DNA of 64,000 nt, from contig NZ_SNYW01000006.1 of assembly GCF_004363235.1 (NCBI RefSeq), forward strand, positions 682,001 through 746,000, written 5' to 3'. Shown in pieces: positions 7,689 through 15,765 of this stretch; the first letter of the stretch is position 1; every line of letters begins with the position of its first letter. The stretch is from Dongia mobilis (lineage in GTDB: Bacteria; Pseudomonadota; Alphaproteobacteria; Dongiales; Dongiaceae). The translations under genes were made by a program, and so were the position numbers. The notes below the pieces were generated by a model, which was not told the origin of the DNA, searched no databases, and saw nothing but the letters and a program-made list of their open reading frames with translations.

Positions 7689-8894
7689 TTACGGGTTGAC
7701 CAAGCCGACCTGCTTGTAGCCGTCGCCCTCGACCACGAAGTGGCCGATCACGCCGGGGATGTCGCCATTACCATCGAATTCCATCTCGCCGGTGGCGCCG
7801 GAATAGTCGATGTCCTTGCCGGCGGCCAGCAGTTCCTTGGCCTTCTTCCATTCGCCGGGCAGGATCTTCTCGCCCGGGGCGCTCGCCACTTCGCGCAGGG
7901 CGTCGCGCACCTTGGCGCGGTCGGTGGAACCCGCCTTTTCGACCGCGAGCGCAGCCAGCATCACCGAATCATAGGTCTGGCCGATGAAAATCTTGTCCTT
8001 CGTGGTCTGGAACTTCGCCGTATAGAGCGCCTCGAAGGCCGCTGCCGCCTCGCTTTCCGGTGCGGAGGGCGAGGTGAAGAAGGAATCCGCAAGGTTCTCG
8101 GCGCCGATCTGTTCGATCAGCTTGTTGTCGCGCAGGCCGTCGGTGCCGACAAAGCGGGTGAAGAGCCCGTTCTCCAACGCTTCCTTGACGATGGTGGTGC
8201 CGGAATCGCCGGCATAGGCGATTAGCACCAGCGCCTCCGGCTTGTCCTTGGCAAGGGTGCCGAGTTCGGACATGTAGCTTTGCTGCTTCTCCTCATGCTT
8301 CACCTCGGCCGCGATGGTTCCGCCGCCGGCCTTGTAGGCCGCGGCGAAGCCGGTCGCGAGCGGGGTCGCGTAATCGTTGTTGGCATAGGTGAGGGCCACC
8401 GTCTTGATGCCCTGGTCGAGCACCAGTCTCGCCAGCACGACCCCCTGATAGGCGTCGGAGGGCACGATGCGGAAGACGAAATCATTGTCATTCAGCGTGG
8501 TGAAATCGGGCGAGGTCGCGGTCGGCGAGATCTGCGGCACGCCGGCCGGGATGGTGACCGCGTTGGCGGCTGCCAGCGTGGTGCCCGACATCAGTGCGCC
8601 GGCAATCACCGGCACGTTCTCGATGTTGACCAGCTTGGTGGCGGCGTCGACGGCGCCCTGCGTGGTGCCGGTGGTATCGCCTACTGCCGCCACAGCCTTG
8701 CCACCCAGCAGACCGCCACCGTCATTAATCTCGTCGATGGCCAGGGTCACCGAATCCATCATCGGCGGGATGAAGCTGGCGATGGGGCCCGTGATGTCGA
8801 ACAGGATGCCGATCTTGGTGTCGTCGGCCGCTGCCGGCGCGGCGGCAAGGATGGCGGCGCTGGCGGTCGCCAGCAGGATTGCACGCATGTTCAT
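7689..8894 (-). CDS. ABC transporter substrate-binding protein, LivK type
   Basis: 401 residues from ATG 8894 (a second Met follows two codons later at 8888). A signal peptide is evident (MRAILLATASAAILAAAPAAADD), so the mature protein is periplasmic. The domain begins TKIGILFDITGPIASF, has DTTGTTQGAVDAATKLV and later VALTYANNDYATPLATGF and FIGQTYDSVMLAALAV, which are features of the periplasmic branched-chain amino acid binding family. It is the natural partner of the LivGFHM genes, which run toward it from the other strand. No other binding protein of this class is in the window. Confidence 0.9.
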   Translation of the reverse strand: MNMRAILLATASAAILAAAPAAADDTKIGILFDITGPIASFIPPMMDSVTLAIDEINDGGGLLGGKAVAAVGDTTGTTQGAVDAATKLVNIENVPVIAGALMSGTTLAAANAVTIPAGVPQISPTATSPDFTTLNDNDFVFRIVPSDAYQGVVLARLVLDQGIKTVALTYANNDYATPLATGFAAAYKAGGGTIAAEVKHEEKQQSYMSELGTLAKDKPEALVLIAYAGDSGTTIVKEALENGLFTRFVGTDGLRDNKLIEQIGAENLADSFFTSPSAPESEAAAAFEALYTAKFQTTKDKIFIGQTYDSVMLAALAVEKAGSTDRAKVRDALREVASAPGEKILPGEWKKAKELLAAGKDIDYSGATGEMEFDGNGDIPGVIGHFVVEGDGYKQVGLVNP

Positions 8895-8952
8895 GATCCT
8901 ATGTCTCCCAGATTGTTGCCCGCCTTGTGCCGGACGCGCCGGCCGGCGGGTT

Positions 8953-9195
8953 TTAGGTGAAGGCGTTGAAGGTGATGATGGTAAGGGTGTCCTTGACGAA
9001 GGGCAGGGTCTGCAATTCAGAAGTGACGAAACGGCCGACATCCATCTCGGCCGGCAGATAGCATTTCACCAGCAGGTCGTACTGGCCGGAGATCGAATAG
9101 AGCTCGGCGATCTGTTGCACGGAATCCAGCGCCTTCTCGGCTACCTCATAGGATTTGCCGGGTTCGCATTTCACCATCACAAAGATCGGCCGCAT
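8953..9195 (-). CDS. Stand-alone Lrp/AsnC ligand-binding (RAM) domain
   Basis: 80 residues matching only the regulator-of-amino-acid-metabolism half of Lrp/AsnC proteins (IFVMVKCEPGKSYEVAEKAL, later LYSISGQYDLLVKCYL and FVKDTLTIITFNAFT). There is no helix-turn-helix. Such stand-alone domains bind amino acids or related ligands and may form mixed oligomers with full-length Lrp regulators. It lies 58 bases upstream of the binding-protein gene on the same strand and downstream of the kynurenine genes, so it may sense an amino acid for one of them; this is inference. Confidence 0.88.
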   Translation of the reverse strand: MRPIFVMVKCEPGKSYEVAEKALDSVQQIAELYSISGQYDLLVKCYLPAEMDVGRFVTSELQTLPFVKDTLTIITFNAFT

Positions 9196-9365
9196 ACTCT
9201 GGCTCCCATTCCCACTGCTTGCTCAACCGATGGCGCCGCCGCCAGTCGCCGCCATGTTGCCCCGGCGGCCGGGCAAAATCCAGCCCTGCCCGGCAGTCTG
9301 CCGACCGGCCCGGCGGCGAAACACGCCCATGTGATGGGTTCCGGACGATCGGATCGGCGGTCAGT

Positions 9366-10607
9366 TCAGGTGACGGCGGCGCGCTGGTGGAATTCCGGCC
9401 GGCGCCATTCCTCCTGCATCAGGACAGTCCTTAGCACGGCGACCGCGTCCCAGATGTCGGCAAAGCGCAGGTAAAGCGGGGTGAAGCCGAAGCGCAGCAG
9501 GTCGGGCGCCCGGAAATCGCCGATGACACCGCGCGCGATCAGCGCCTGCATGACCGCATAGCCGTGGCCGTGCGCATAGGAGACCTGGCTGCCGCGTGCG
9601 GCGCCGGCAGGCGGGCTCGCAAGGCTGAGGCCAAAACCGGCGCATTGCTGTTCCACCAGCCGGATCATCAGATCGCCGAGTGCCAGCGACTTCGCGCGCA
9701 CCTGCTGCAGGTCGATCCCGGCAAAGGTGTCGAGGCCACATTCCAGGGCGGCCATGCTGATCACCGGCGGGGTGCCGACCTGAAAGCGGTCGATGCCGTC
9801 TCGCGGTGCGTAGCTGGTATCGAAATCGAACGGGCGCGCATGGCCGAACCAGCCGAACAGCGGCTGTTGCGCCCGGTCCTGCCAGTGCCGCGCCACAAAC
9901 AGGAAGGCCGGCGCGCCCGGGCCGCCATTGAGGTATTTGTAACCGCAGCCGACGGCAAAATCCGCGCCGGTGCGGTCGAGTTCCACCGGCATGGCACCGG
10001 CGGAATGGGCAAGGTCCCACAAGGTAAGCACGCCATGGCTGCGCGCGCGTTCGTTGATCGCCGCCATGTCGTGGCGCCGGCCGGTGCGATAGTCCACCTC
10101 GGTCAGCATGACCACCGCCACATCCTCGGCGAGGCGTTCCATGACACCTTCCGGCGGCACCAGCTCAAGCCGGTGGTCGCGTCCCAGCAGCGCCGCCAGT
10201 CCCTGTGCCATGTAAAGGTCGGTCGGGAAATTGCCGCTGTCGGATAGGATCAACCGGCGCTGCGGATTGGCAGAGAGCGCGGCACTCAGCAGCTTGAAGA
10301 CATTGAGCGAGGTGGAGTCGCAGACCAATACCTCGTCGGCCTGGGCGCCGACCAGCGGCGCGATCTTGGCGCCGAGGCGCCGTGGCAATTCCACCCAGCC
10401 ATGCTTGTTCCACCCGGTAATGAGATCGTCGCCCCATTCCCGGGTGACCAGCCGGGCCAGCCTCTCCGGAGTCGCGCGCGGCAACGCACCCAGGGAATTG
10501 CCGTCCAGGTAGATGACGCCATCCGGCAGATGGAAGCGCACGCGGGCCGGGGCGAGGGGGTCGTCGCGATCCATCGCTTCGCAGGCTGCACGGTCGATTG
10601 TCGGCAT
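9366..10607 (-). CDS. kynU: Kynureninase
   Basis: 413 residues from ATG 10607. The pyridoxal phosphate lysine is Lys224 in GCGYKYLNGGPGAPAF, with Asp198 and His201 in WDLAHSAGAMP and the phosphate-binding CDSTSLNVFKLL near 96-107. It also has the N-terminal YLDGNSLG motif. The enzyme cleaves kynurenine to anthranilate and alanine in tryptophan breakdown. It starts one base after the kynB stop, so translational coupling is likely. A longer in-frame start at 10658 would run into kynB and is less likely. No tryptophan 2,3-dioxygenase is in the window. Confidence 0.95.
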   Translation of the reverse strand: MPTIDRAACEAMDRDDPLAPARVRFHLPDGVIYLDGNSLGALPRATPERLARLVTREWGDDLITGWNKHGWVELPRRLGAKIAPLVGAQADEVLVCDSTSLNVFKLLSAALSANPQRRLILSDSGNFPTDLYMAQGLAALLGRDHRLELVPPEGVMERLAEDVAVVMLTEVDYRTGRRHDMAAINERARSHGVLTLWDLAHSAGAMPVELDRTGADFAVGCGYKYLNGGPGAPAFLFVARHWQDRAQQPLFGWFGHARPFDFDTSYAPRDGIDRFQVGTPPVISMAALECGLDTFAGIDLQQVRAKSLALGDLMIRLVEQQCAGFGLSLASPPAGAARGSQVSYAHGHGYAVMQALIARGVIGDFRAPDLLRFGFTPLYLRFADIWDAVAVLRTVLMQEEWRRPEFHQRAAVT

Positions 10608-10608
10608 C

Positions 10609-11235
10609 TTACAGACTCCGCAGAATGGCGCGCACAGGGCTGGAATCTGCGCCGGCAATCTTCAGGGGCAGGGCGATGAGTTCATGAATGCCGAACGGCA
10701 CGGCATCCAGCACCAGCCCCTCGAGGATCGCCATGCGATGCCGCGCCACGGCCCGATGTGCATCCATGGTCTTGGAATCCTGCGGGTCGAGCGACGGCGT
10801 GTCGGTGCCGATGAGGCGGATACCGCATCCGGCCAGCGCGTCGATCAGGCTGGCATCGAGCGCCTTGAACTGGGCGTCCCAGTTCTCCTGCGGTGCGTGC
10901 TGGTAGGTACAGAGCAGGACCCGCACAATGCCATCCTGCAATTGCGGCAGGACGTCATCCGCGGTAATCAGCCTGCCGGCACCACGCGCGTCCACCACCA
11001 GTGCCGGGCCAAGATAGAGGCCGGGATCGACCGCTTCCATGGTGGCGCCGCCGGCATCGTAATGGAACGGCGCATCGGCATGGCTGCCGCTATGGGTCGA
11101 GAGGGTGAGGGCGGAGACATTGACCGGCACACCCGGGCCCATCTGCCAGGTCCGGCGAAGGTCGAACGCAGTATCACCCGGCCAGACCGGCAGGCCGTTA
11201 CGGAGTGTCTGCGAGATGTCGTAGATCTTGGTCAT
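10609..11235 (-). CDS. kynB: Kynurenine formamidase, KynB type
   Basis: 208 residues of the metal-dependent cyclase family. His48, His52 and Asp54 lie in the zinc-binding stretch HSGSHADAP, preceded by VWPGDTAFD as in bacterial KynB. It hydrolyses N-formylkynurenine to kynurenine plus formate, the step before kynureninase. It is the first gene of a two-gene kynB-kynU unit. Confidence 0.95.
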   Translation of the reverse strand: MTKIYDISQTLRNGLPVWPGDTAFDLRRTWQMGPGVPVNVSALTLSTHSGSHADAPFHYDAGGATMEAVDPGLYLGPALVVDARGAGRLITADDVLPQLQDGIVRVLLCTYQHAPQENWDAQFKALDASLIDALAGCGIRLIGTDTPSLDPQDSKTMDAHRAVARHRMAILEGLVLDAVPFGIHELIALPLKIAGADSSPVRAILRSL

Positions 11236-11325
11236 GATGCGCCCTGGGAGGCGGCAACCATAACCGAGCCGGCGGCCGCATTAAAGCCGCGCCGTTGGAC
11301 TATCTGAGCGGGCGGTCCGGGCGGA

Positions 11326-11514
11326 TTATTTGGGTGCCAGCACGAAGAAATAGGCGGCAGCGCCGCCGCCGGCCACGATTACCAGCAGCCAGAGCAGGAT
11401 GCCCATCGTCTCGACTGCGCCCAGCCCCTTCTTGACAGGCTTGGCCGCGGTCGTTTCGGGCTTGCGCCCGGCAACCAGGTCGAGGGCCTTCTGTTCGTTC
11501 TCTTGACGGCTCAT
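11326..11514 (-). CDS. Small single-pass membrane protein
   Basis: 62 residues. The N-terminus is charged and soluble (MSRQENEQKALDLVAGRKP), followed by a lysine-rich linker and a single C-terminal helix (ETMGILLWLLVIVAGGGAAAYFFVL). No family is recognised. Small tail-anchored proteins of this form are common in alphaproteobacteria. It is separate from kynB, its start being 91 bases beyond kynB's minus-strand neighbours, and no clear ribosome binding site is visible beyond AGGCTGAG. Confidence 0.55.
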   Translation of the reverse strand: MSRQENEQKALDLVAGRKPETTAAKPVKKGLGAVETMGILLWLLVIVAGGGAAAYFFVLAPK

Positions 11515-11636
11515 GGGGCCAGCTCAGCCTTGCTCATCATGCCGGAAATGGCATTTGAGGCTAGCGCGCCCGGGCTTAACAAGCCCTTAACCCTGTTGGC
11601 GGGATCGGCGATTTGGCGGCTGTCGGCGCCTCCGGG

Positions 11637-12047
11637 TCAGGACCGGTAGAGCGCCTCCGGGTCCGCGATGATTTCCGCCACGATCCGGGGGGCGCCATCG
11701 CGGATGGCGGTGAAAAAACAGGAACGTCTTCCCGTATGGCAGGCGGCGCCCTTCTGGTCGACCAGCAGCAGCAGGCAGTCCCGGTCGCAATCCACGCGCA
11801 ATTCGACCAGATGCTGGACCTGACCGGAACTGTCGCCCTTGCGCCACAGCGCCTGGCGCGAGCGCGACCAGTAGACCACACGCCCGCCGGCCAGCGTTTC
11901 GCGGATGCTCTCCCGGTTCATCCAGGCCAGCATCAGGACTTCGCCGCTGTCATGCTGCTGGGCGATGGCGGGGATAAGGCCATCGGCGTCGAATTTCAGC
12001 GCGTCGACGAAGCCGGCAGTTTCCGGCGTCAGGGTGGTTTCCGGCAT
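11637..12047 (-). CDS. hisI: Phosphoribosyl-AMP cyclohydrolase
   Basis: 136 residues from ATG 12047. Motifs are LMLAWMNRESI, YWSRSRQALWRKG, and the metal-binding cysteine/aspartate segment LRVDCDRDCLLLLVDQKGAACHTG. It opens the purine ring of phosphoribosyl-AMP in histidine biosynthesis. No other his gene is near. It starts five bases after the stop of the FAD oxidoreductase gene, so it is probably made from that message. Confidence 0.95.
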   Translation of the reverse strand: MPETTLTPETAGFVDALKFDADGLIPAIAQQHDSGEVLMLAWMNRESIRETLAGGRVVYWSRSRQALWRKGDSSGQVQHLVELRVDCDRDCLLLLVDQKGAACHTGRRSCFFTAIRDGAPRIVAEIIADPEALYRS

Positions 12048-12052
12048 AGGCG

Positions 12053-13372
12053 TCACCAGATCGACATGGGTTGCTTGACATCGCCCTCGGCAAAGCGCGA
12101 GAGGCGGAAGGCGCGACTGACAAGGTTGTTGGCCCGGCCCAAGGCAAGATCGCTCATCACCTTGCCGACGACTGGCCCCAGGGCAAAGCCATGGCCGCAG
12201 AAGCCGGTGGCGATCAGCAGTCCGGGATGATCCGCCGGCGCGTCCAGCACGGGGATGCCGTCCGGCAACGAGTCGATGTTGCCGGCCCATTGCTCGGCGA
12301 TGCCGACCCGGCCGATTGCCGGGAAGTCGCGCTGCAGGACCGAGACCGCATCCTTGAGACGGTTTTGGACCGGCGGGATCAGCGGTTCGCGTTCGTGAAT
12401 GGCCGGCTTCTTCGCCTCGTCGCGCCAGGGCAGGCGCTGCGCGAGGTCGCGCAGCATCGGCGCACCCACATGCAGATCGATCCCCTTCTTGCTGTCGAGA
12501 TAGGGCCGCCAGTACCAATGCGCGAGGCGGATGTGATCGAGCGTCAGGTCGACATCGCCGTGCAGGCTGGAGGCAATGTTGAACGACCCGTCCTTGCGCA
12601 TCCTGAAGGCGACGTTGTCGCCGACAAAGGCACTGTTGGTGAGATGCGGCAGGATGTTGGTGCGCGCCACCGAGGCGCGGATCCAGGATTGCGGCAGGAA
12701 GATGCCGATCCGCTTCAGGATTCGCCAGGAACTGGCCCCGGCCGAAACCATGACCTTGTCGGCTCTGACTGTGCCCCATTCGGTGACGACCCCGGAGACG
12801 CGGCCGCCGCTTCGCTCGATGTCGAGGGCGCCGCAGCCTTCCAGCACCGCGGCGCCGAGATCGCGTGCCCGCAGGGCGAAGGCCAGCGCTACCTTGCGCG
12901 GTTCGGCATGGCCATCACTCTCGGTATAGAGGCCGCCGATGTTCGGATTGGTCATGCCGGGCAGCAGCCGTCCCACCTCGGCGGGCGAGAGCAGCCTGGA
13001 GTCAAGGCCGAAGCCACGGGTGTCGTTGTACCACTTTTCGCGATAGGCCATGGTGGCTGGGCGGTTGGTCACATAAAGCGCGCCGCCCTGGTTCCATTCG
13101 AGATCGGCGTTGAGCTCGGCTTCAAGCCCGCGCCAGATCTCCTTGCCGGCCTGCATCAGCGGGATCTCGTCCGGGTCGCGCATCTGCACGCGCACGAAGC
13201 CCCAGGCGCGCGAACTCTGCTGCGCGGCGACCCGCGACTTGTCAATGAGGACCACCTTCATGCCGGCCTTGGCCAGACAATAGGCAGTGGCGCAGCCCTG
13301 GATGCCGGCGCCGATAATGACGATATCGGCCCGCTCGGGCAGGGCGTTGGGCGCAATCGGCTGGCTGGTCAC
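12053..13372 (-). CDS. FAD-dependent amino acid oxidoreductase (DAO / sarcosine oxidase beta-like)
   Basis: 439 residues from GTG 13372, which is preceded by GAGGAAA at a good distance. The FAD dinucleotide motif is IVIIGAGIQGCATAYCLAKAG near residue 15-35, followed by SSRAWGFVRVQMRDPDEIPLM and the C-terminal LLIATGFCGHGFALGPVVGKVMSDL typical of the DAO family. It likely oxidises an N-methylated or D-amino acid, giving an imine and, depending on the acceptor, hydrogen peroxide or a reduced carrier. The exact substrate cannot be read. hisI follows after 5 bases. Confidence 0.85.
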   Translation of the reverse strand: MTSQPIAPNALPERADIVIIGAGIQGCATAYCLAKAGMKVVLIDKSRVAAQQSSRAWGFVRVQMRDPDEIPLMQAGKEIWRGLEAELNADLEWNQGGALYVTNRPATMAYREKWYNDTRGFGLDSRLLSPAEVGRLLPGMTNPNIGGLYTESDGHAEPRKVALAFALRARDLGAAVLEGCGALDIERSGGRVSGVVTEWGTVRADKVMVSAGASSWRILKRIGIFLPQSWIRASVARTNILPHLTNSAFVGDNVAFRMRKDGSFNIASSLHGDVDLTLDHIRLAHWYWRPYLDSKKGIDLHVGAPMLRDLAQRLPWRDEAKKPAIHEREPLIPPVQNRLKDAVSVLQRDFPAIGRVGIAEQWAGNIDSLPDGIPVLDAPADHPGLLIATGFCGHGFALGPVVGKVMSDLALGRANNLVSRAFRLSRFAEGDVKQPMSIW

Positions 13373-13568
13373 CGGGTTTCCTCGTACTGGGCAATTGCGT
13401 GGCGCATGGCGCTTCGGGAATGTCCGTTCTGGCCGTCCTCCTGTCAATCGGCCGCGGCATGCAGGAATCATCCGCAGGCCATGTGCTGGCGGCATTTGAC
13501 GCCTGCCATCACGCTCTGGGAAAGTGCCGCGCCTTCGCCCATGCCGGGCTGGCCGGATCGGGGGAAAA

Positions 13569-14495
13569 ATGGGTCGCGGTGCGGGAGTTGCCGGGCTGCT
13601 TCTGGCGGCGCTGTTCTGGGGCGGGATGATTCCGCTCAACAAGTTCCAGCTGGAGCGCTGGGATCCCTATTTCCTGATCGCCATCCGCTCCCTCGGCGCG
13701 GTGCCATTGCTCTACCTGCTCATGCTGTGGACCGACCGCGCCCGGCCGCGCCCGAGCCCCGTGCCGCAATCGAGGGTCTGGCTCTTCGGCGTGGTCGGCA
13801 ATGGCGGCTTCGCACTCCTTTATACCCTCGGGGTCAAGTTCAGCGATCCGATCCTGGCCGCCATCATCACGGCGGCGGCGCCGGCTATCGCCGCGGTGAC
13901 CGACCGCGTCTTTTTCCGCCTGCCATTCAACCACCTGATGCTGCCCGGCATCGTCGCCAGTGCCGTCGGCTGCACACTCGCCTCGATCGATGTCAGCGGC
14001 GGGCGTGTCGGCGGCATCGCCTTCGGCGGCGGTGAGTTGCTGGTGCTGGCATCGACCGTGTGCTGGGCCTGGTATTCCACCGTGGCGCAGCGCTGGTGTC
14101 CCGACTGGTCGCAGCCGCGCATCACCTTCGCCACCATGGCGACCTCTGGCGTCGCCGCCTGCCTGCTCTATGCCGTGCTGATGCTGGCGGGAGAGGTCAC
14201 GTTTCCGCCCCCGCCGCCGGCGCGCTGGGAGGAAAGCTTCAGCCTCGCCTGGTATGTCGTGACCGTGATGGTGCTGGGCGTCGTACTGTGGAATGCCGGC
14301 GTGCGTGCCGTCGGCGTGGTCACGGCCTCGCTCTATGCGAACCTCACGCCGTGCATCGCCATCCTGATCCTGGTCCTGCTGCAGGGGGCGGAACCCACCG
14401 CCCAGCAGATGCTGGGCGGTGCGCTGGTCCTTGCTGGCATCGTCTATTCCGAATGGCGCATCCTGGCCGCAAGGCGGCAGATGCGGCCGATCTGA
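13569..14495 (+). CDS. EamA/DMT-family transporter (first paralogue)
   Basis: 308 residues from ATG 13569 with GGGGGA just upstream. There are about ten hydrophobic segments in two EamA repeats; each repeat carries the paired-helix pattern seen in drug/metabolite exporters (LLLAALFWGGMIPLNKFQLERWDPYF, then GELLVLASTVCWAWYSTVAQRWC). It is closely similar in layout to the gene at 15,766-16,716, sharing WDPYF, WAWYSTVAQRWC-like and VGVVTASLYANL-like stretches. Family members export amino acids, polyamines or other small metabolites. It ends three bases before the agmatinase-family gene on the opposite strand. Confidence 0.85.
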   Translation: MGRGAGVAGLLLAALFWGGMIPLNKFQLERWDPYFLIAIRSLGAVPLLYLLMLWTDRARPRPSPVPQSRVWLFGVVGNGGFALLYTLGVKFSDPILAAIITAAAPAIAAVTDRVFFRLPFNHLMLPGIVASAVGCTLASIDVSGGRVGGIAFGGGELLVLASTVCWAWYSTVAQRWCPDWSQPRITFATMATSGVAACLLYAVLMLAGEVTFPPPPPARWEESFSLAWYVVTVMVLGVVLWNAGVRAVGVVTASLYANLTPCIAILILVLLQGAEPTAQQMLGGALVLAGIVYSEWRILAARRQMRPI

Positions 14496-14498
14496 ACC

Positions 14499-15488
14499 TC
14501 AGCCGCGCCGGAACTTGCCGGACGCCTTGCGTTTGGCCAGCAGGCAGATGAGGTCGCAGGCGATATGCGCGGCGGCCAACGCCGTGATCTGGCTCTGGTC
14601 GAAGGGCGGCGCCACCTCGACCACATCCATGCCGACGAGGTCCAATTCGGTGAAGCCGCGCACGATCTCGAAGGCCTGGGCGCTCGACAATCCACCTGAC
14701 ACAGGCGTGCCCGTCCCGGGCGCGAAGGCGGGATCGAGGCAGTCGATGTCAAAGGTGAAATAGGCCGGGCGGTCGCCGACGATCCGGTTCACTTCGCTGA
14801 TCGCCGCCTGCGGCCCGTGGCTGTGGACCCATTGCGCATCCAGGATGTTGATGCCCATGAAATCGTCATTCCAGGTGCGGATGCCGATCTGCACGGAATG
14901 CTTGGGATCGATCAGCCCCTCTTTCACCGCCTTGTAGAACATGGTGCCGTGGTTGAGCGAATCCGGCGTATCGTCCGCCCAGGTATCACAATGCGCGTCG
15001 AAATGGATGAGCGACAGCGGCTTGCCGAATTTTTCGACATGGGCTTTCAGCAGCGGATAGGTGATGTAGTGGTCGCCGCCGAAGGTCAGCATGCGCGCGC
15101 CTGATTTCAGGATGTGCCGCGCATGATCGACAATCGCGTCGTGGATCGTCATCGGATTGTGCGGATCGAGGTAACAGTCACCAAAATCGATCACCGCCAG
15201 GCTTTCGAACGGATCGAAGCCCCAGGGATAGGGCTTCAGCGAGGCCACTTCGGCCGAGGCGAGGCGGATGCCCTGCGGACCGAGGCGGGCGCCAGGCCGG
15301 TGCGTGGTGGCAAGATCCAGCGGCACGCCGCTGATTGCCAGGTCGGCGCCGGAAAGGTCCTTGCTGTAGTTGCGCCGCATGAAGGAGAGCACGCCGGCAA
15401 AGGTCGGCTCGAGGGCGAGGCCATAGGGTGATTTTCGGGCAATGGCGCCGTCGATCTTGATGTCGTCGTCGTGCTGGCTGCTGGACAT
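14499..15488 (-). CDS. Agmatinase/arginase-family ureohydrolase
   Basis: 329 residues. The manganese ligands are all present: His140 in GGDHYITY, Asp164/His166/Asp168 in DAHCDTW, and Asp247/Asp249 in DIDCLDPAFAPGTGTP. The family removes urea from agmatine, guanidinobutyrate, arginine or related guanidino compounds. The PGTGTPVSGG ending of the last motif favours agmatinase-like over arginase. A GGAAG sequence precedes the ATG at 15488. About 200 bases of leader contain four inverted repeats (listed separately). It is flanked by two EamA exporter paralogues, which suggests a polyamine or guanidino-compound role. Confidence 0.9.
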   Translation of the reverse strand: MSSSQHDDDIKIDGAIARKSPYGLALEPTFAGVLSFMRRNYSKDLSGADLAISGVPLDLATTHRPGARLGPQGIRLASAEVASLKPYPWGFDPFESLAVIDFGDCYLDPHNPMTIHDAIVDHARHILKSGARMLTFGGDHYITYPLLKAHVEKFGKPLSLIHFDAHCDTWADDTPDSLNHGTMFYKAVKEGLIDPKHSVQIGIRTWNDDFMGINILDAQWVHSHGPQAAISEVNRIVGDRPAYFTFDIDCLDPAFAPGTGTPVSGGLSSAQAFEIVRGFTELDLVGMDVVEVAPPFDQSQITALAAAHIACDLICLLAKRKASGKFRRG

Positions 15489-15525
15489 GCTTTCTTCCGT
15501 TCCTGGGCTGCTGGCCTGGGTCTCC

Positions 15526-15548
15526 CGCTTGTCGAACTTCGTCAAGCG
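15526..15548. promoter_or_regulatory. 23-bp near-perfect palindrome in the ureohydrolase leader
   Basis: The arms CGCTTG and CAAGCG flank an inner CGAA/TTCG pair around a single central base, with one mismatched pair over 11-bp arms. It begins 38 bases upstream of the ureohydrolase ATG. Its symmetry suits a dimeric repressor operator; as RNA it could also fold into a hairpin near the ribosome binding site. Confidence 0.5.
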
Positions 15549-15575
15549 GTTGATGGCTATGTGTTGTCTGATGTT

Positions 15576-15590
15576 CGGGGCTCTCCCCCG
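15576..15590 (-). repeat. Leader hairpin repeat, copy 1
   Basis: On the minus strand this reads CGGGGGAGAGCCCCG, a 5-bp GC stem closing a GAGAG loop. It is identical over 15 bases to a second copy exactly 50 bases upstream (15,626-15,640), and both copies are preceded by GACCA two bases before the stem. It lies 88 bases upstream of the ureohydrolase start codon. Confidence 0.65.
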
Positions 15591-15625
15591 GATGGTCGTT
15601 TCTGATCGTGGAATTCTGCATCCGA

Positions 15626-15640
15626 CGGGGCTCTCCCCCG
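15626..15640 (-). repeat. Leader hairpin repeat, copy 2
   Basis: Same 15-base hairpin as at 15,576-15,590, again preceded on the minus strand by GACCA. It is followed upstream by a longer hairpin (15,653-15,683). The spacing of exactly 50 bases and the conserved flank argue for a duplicated RNA or protein-binding element rather than chance. Confidence 0.65.
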
Positions 15641-15652
15641 CCTGGTCTTGTT

Positions 15653-15683
15653 GTCGCGTCCCGCTTTCCAGGCCGGACGCGAC
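15653..15683 (-). promoter_or_regulatory. Distal hairpin in ureohydrolase leader
   Basis: GTCGCGTCC at 15,653-15,661 pairs perfectly with GGACGCGAC at 15,675-15,683, a 9-bp stem with a 13-base loop. It is the first of the folded elements in the leader read toward the ureohydrolase gene. It could equally lie in the leader of the plus-strand EamA gene that starts at 15,766. Confidence 0.5.
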
Positions 15684-15765
15684 CTTGACGAAAATAGAAA
15701 AGCCCGCGCAGAGTGTCGAGCCATAGTTTTGTGGCAGCGCTTTCCTCAACACTTTCTCGCGTATC

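Noticed and set aside
15576-15640. Tandem hairpins as a glycine riboswitch
   Set aside because: The GGGAGAG start is suggestive, but the required CACCGAAGG and ACUCUCAGG motifs are missing on both strands.
15576-15640. Tandem hairpins as a guanidine-II (mini-ykkC) riboswitch
   Set aside because: Those need ACGR tetraloops; the loops here are GAGAG.
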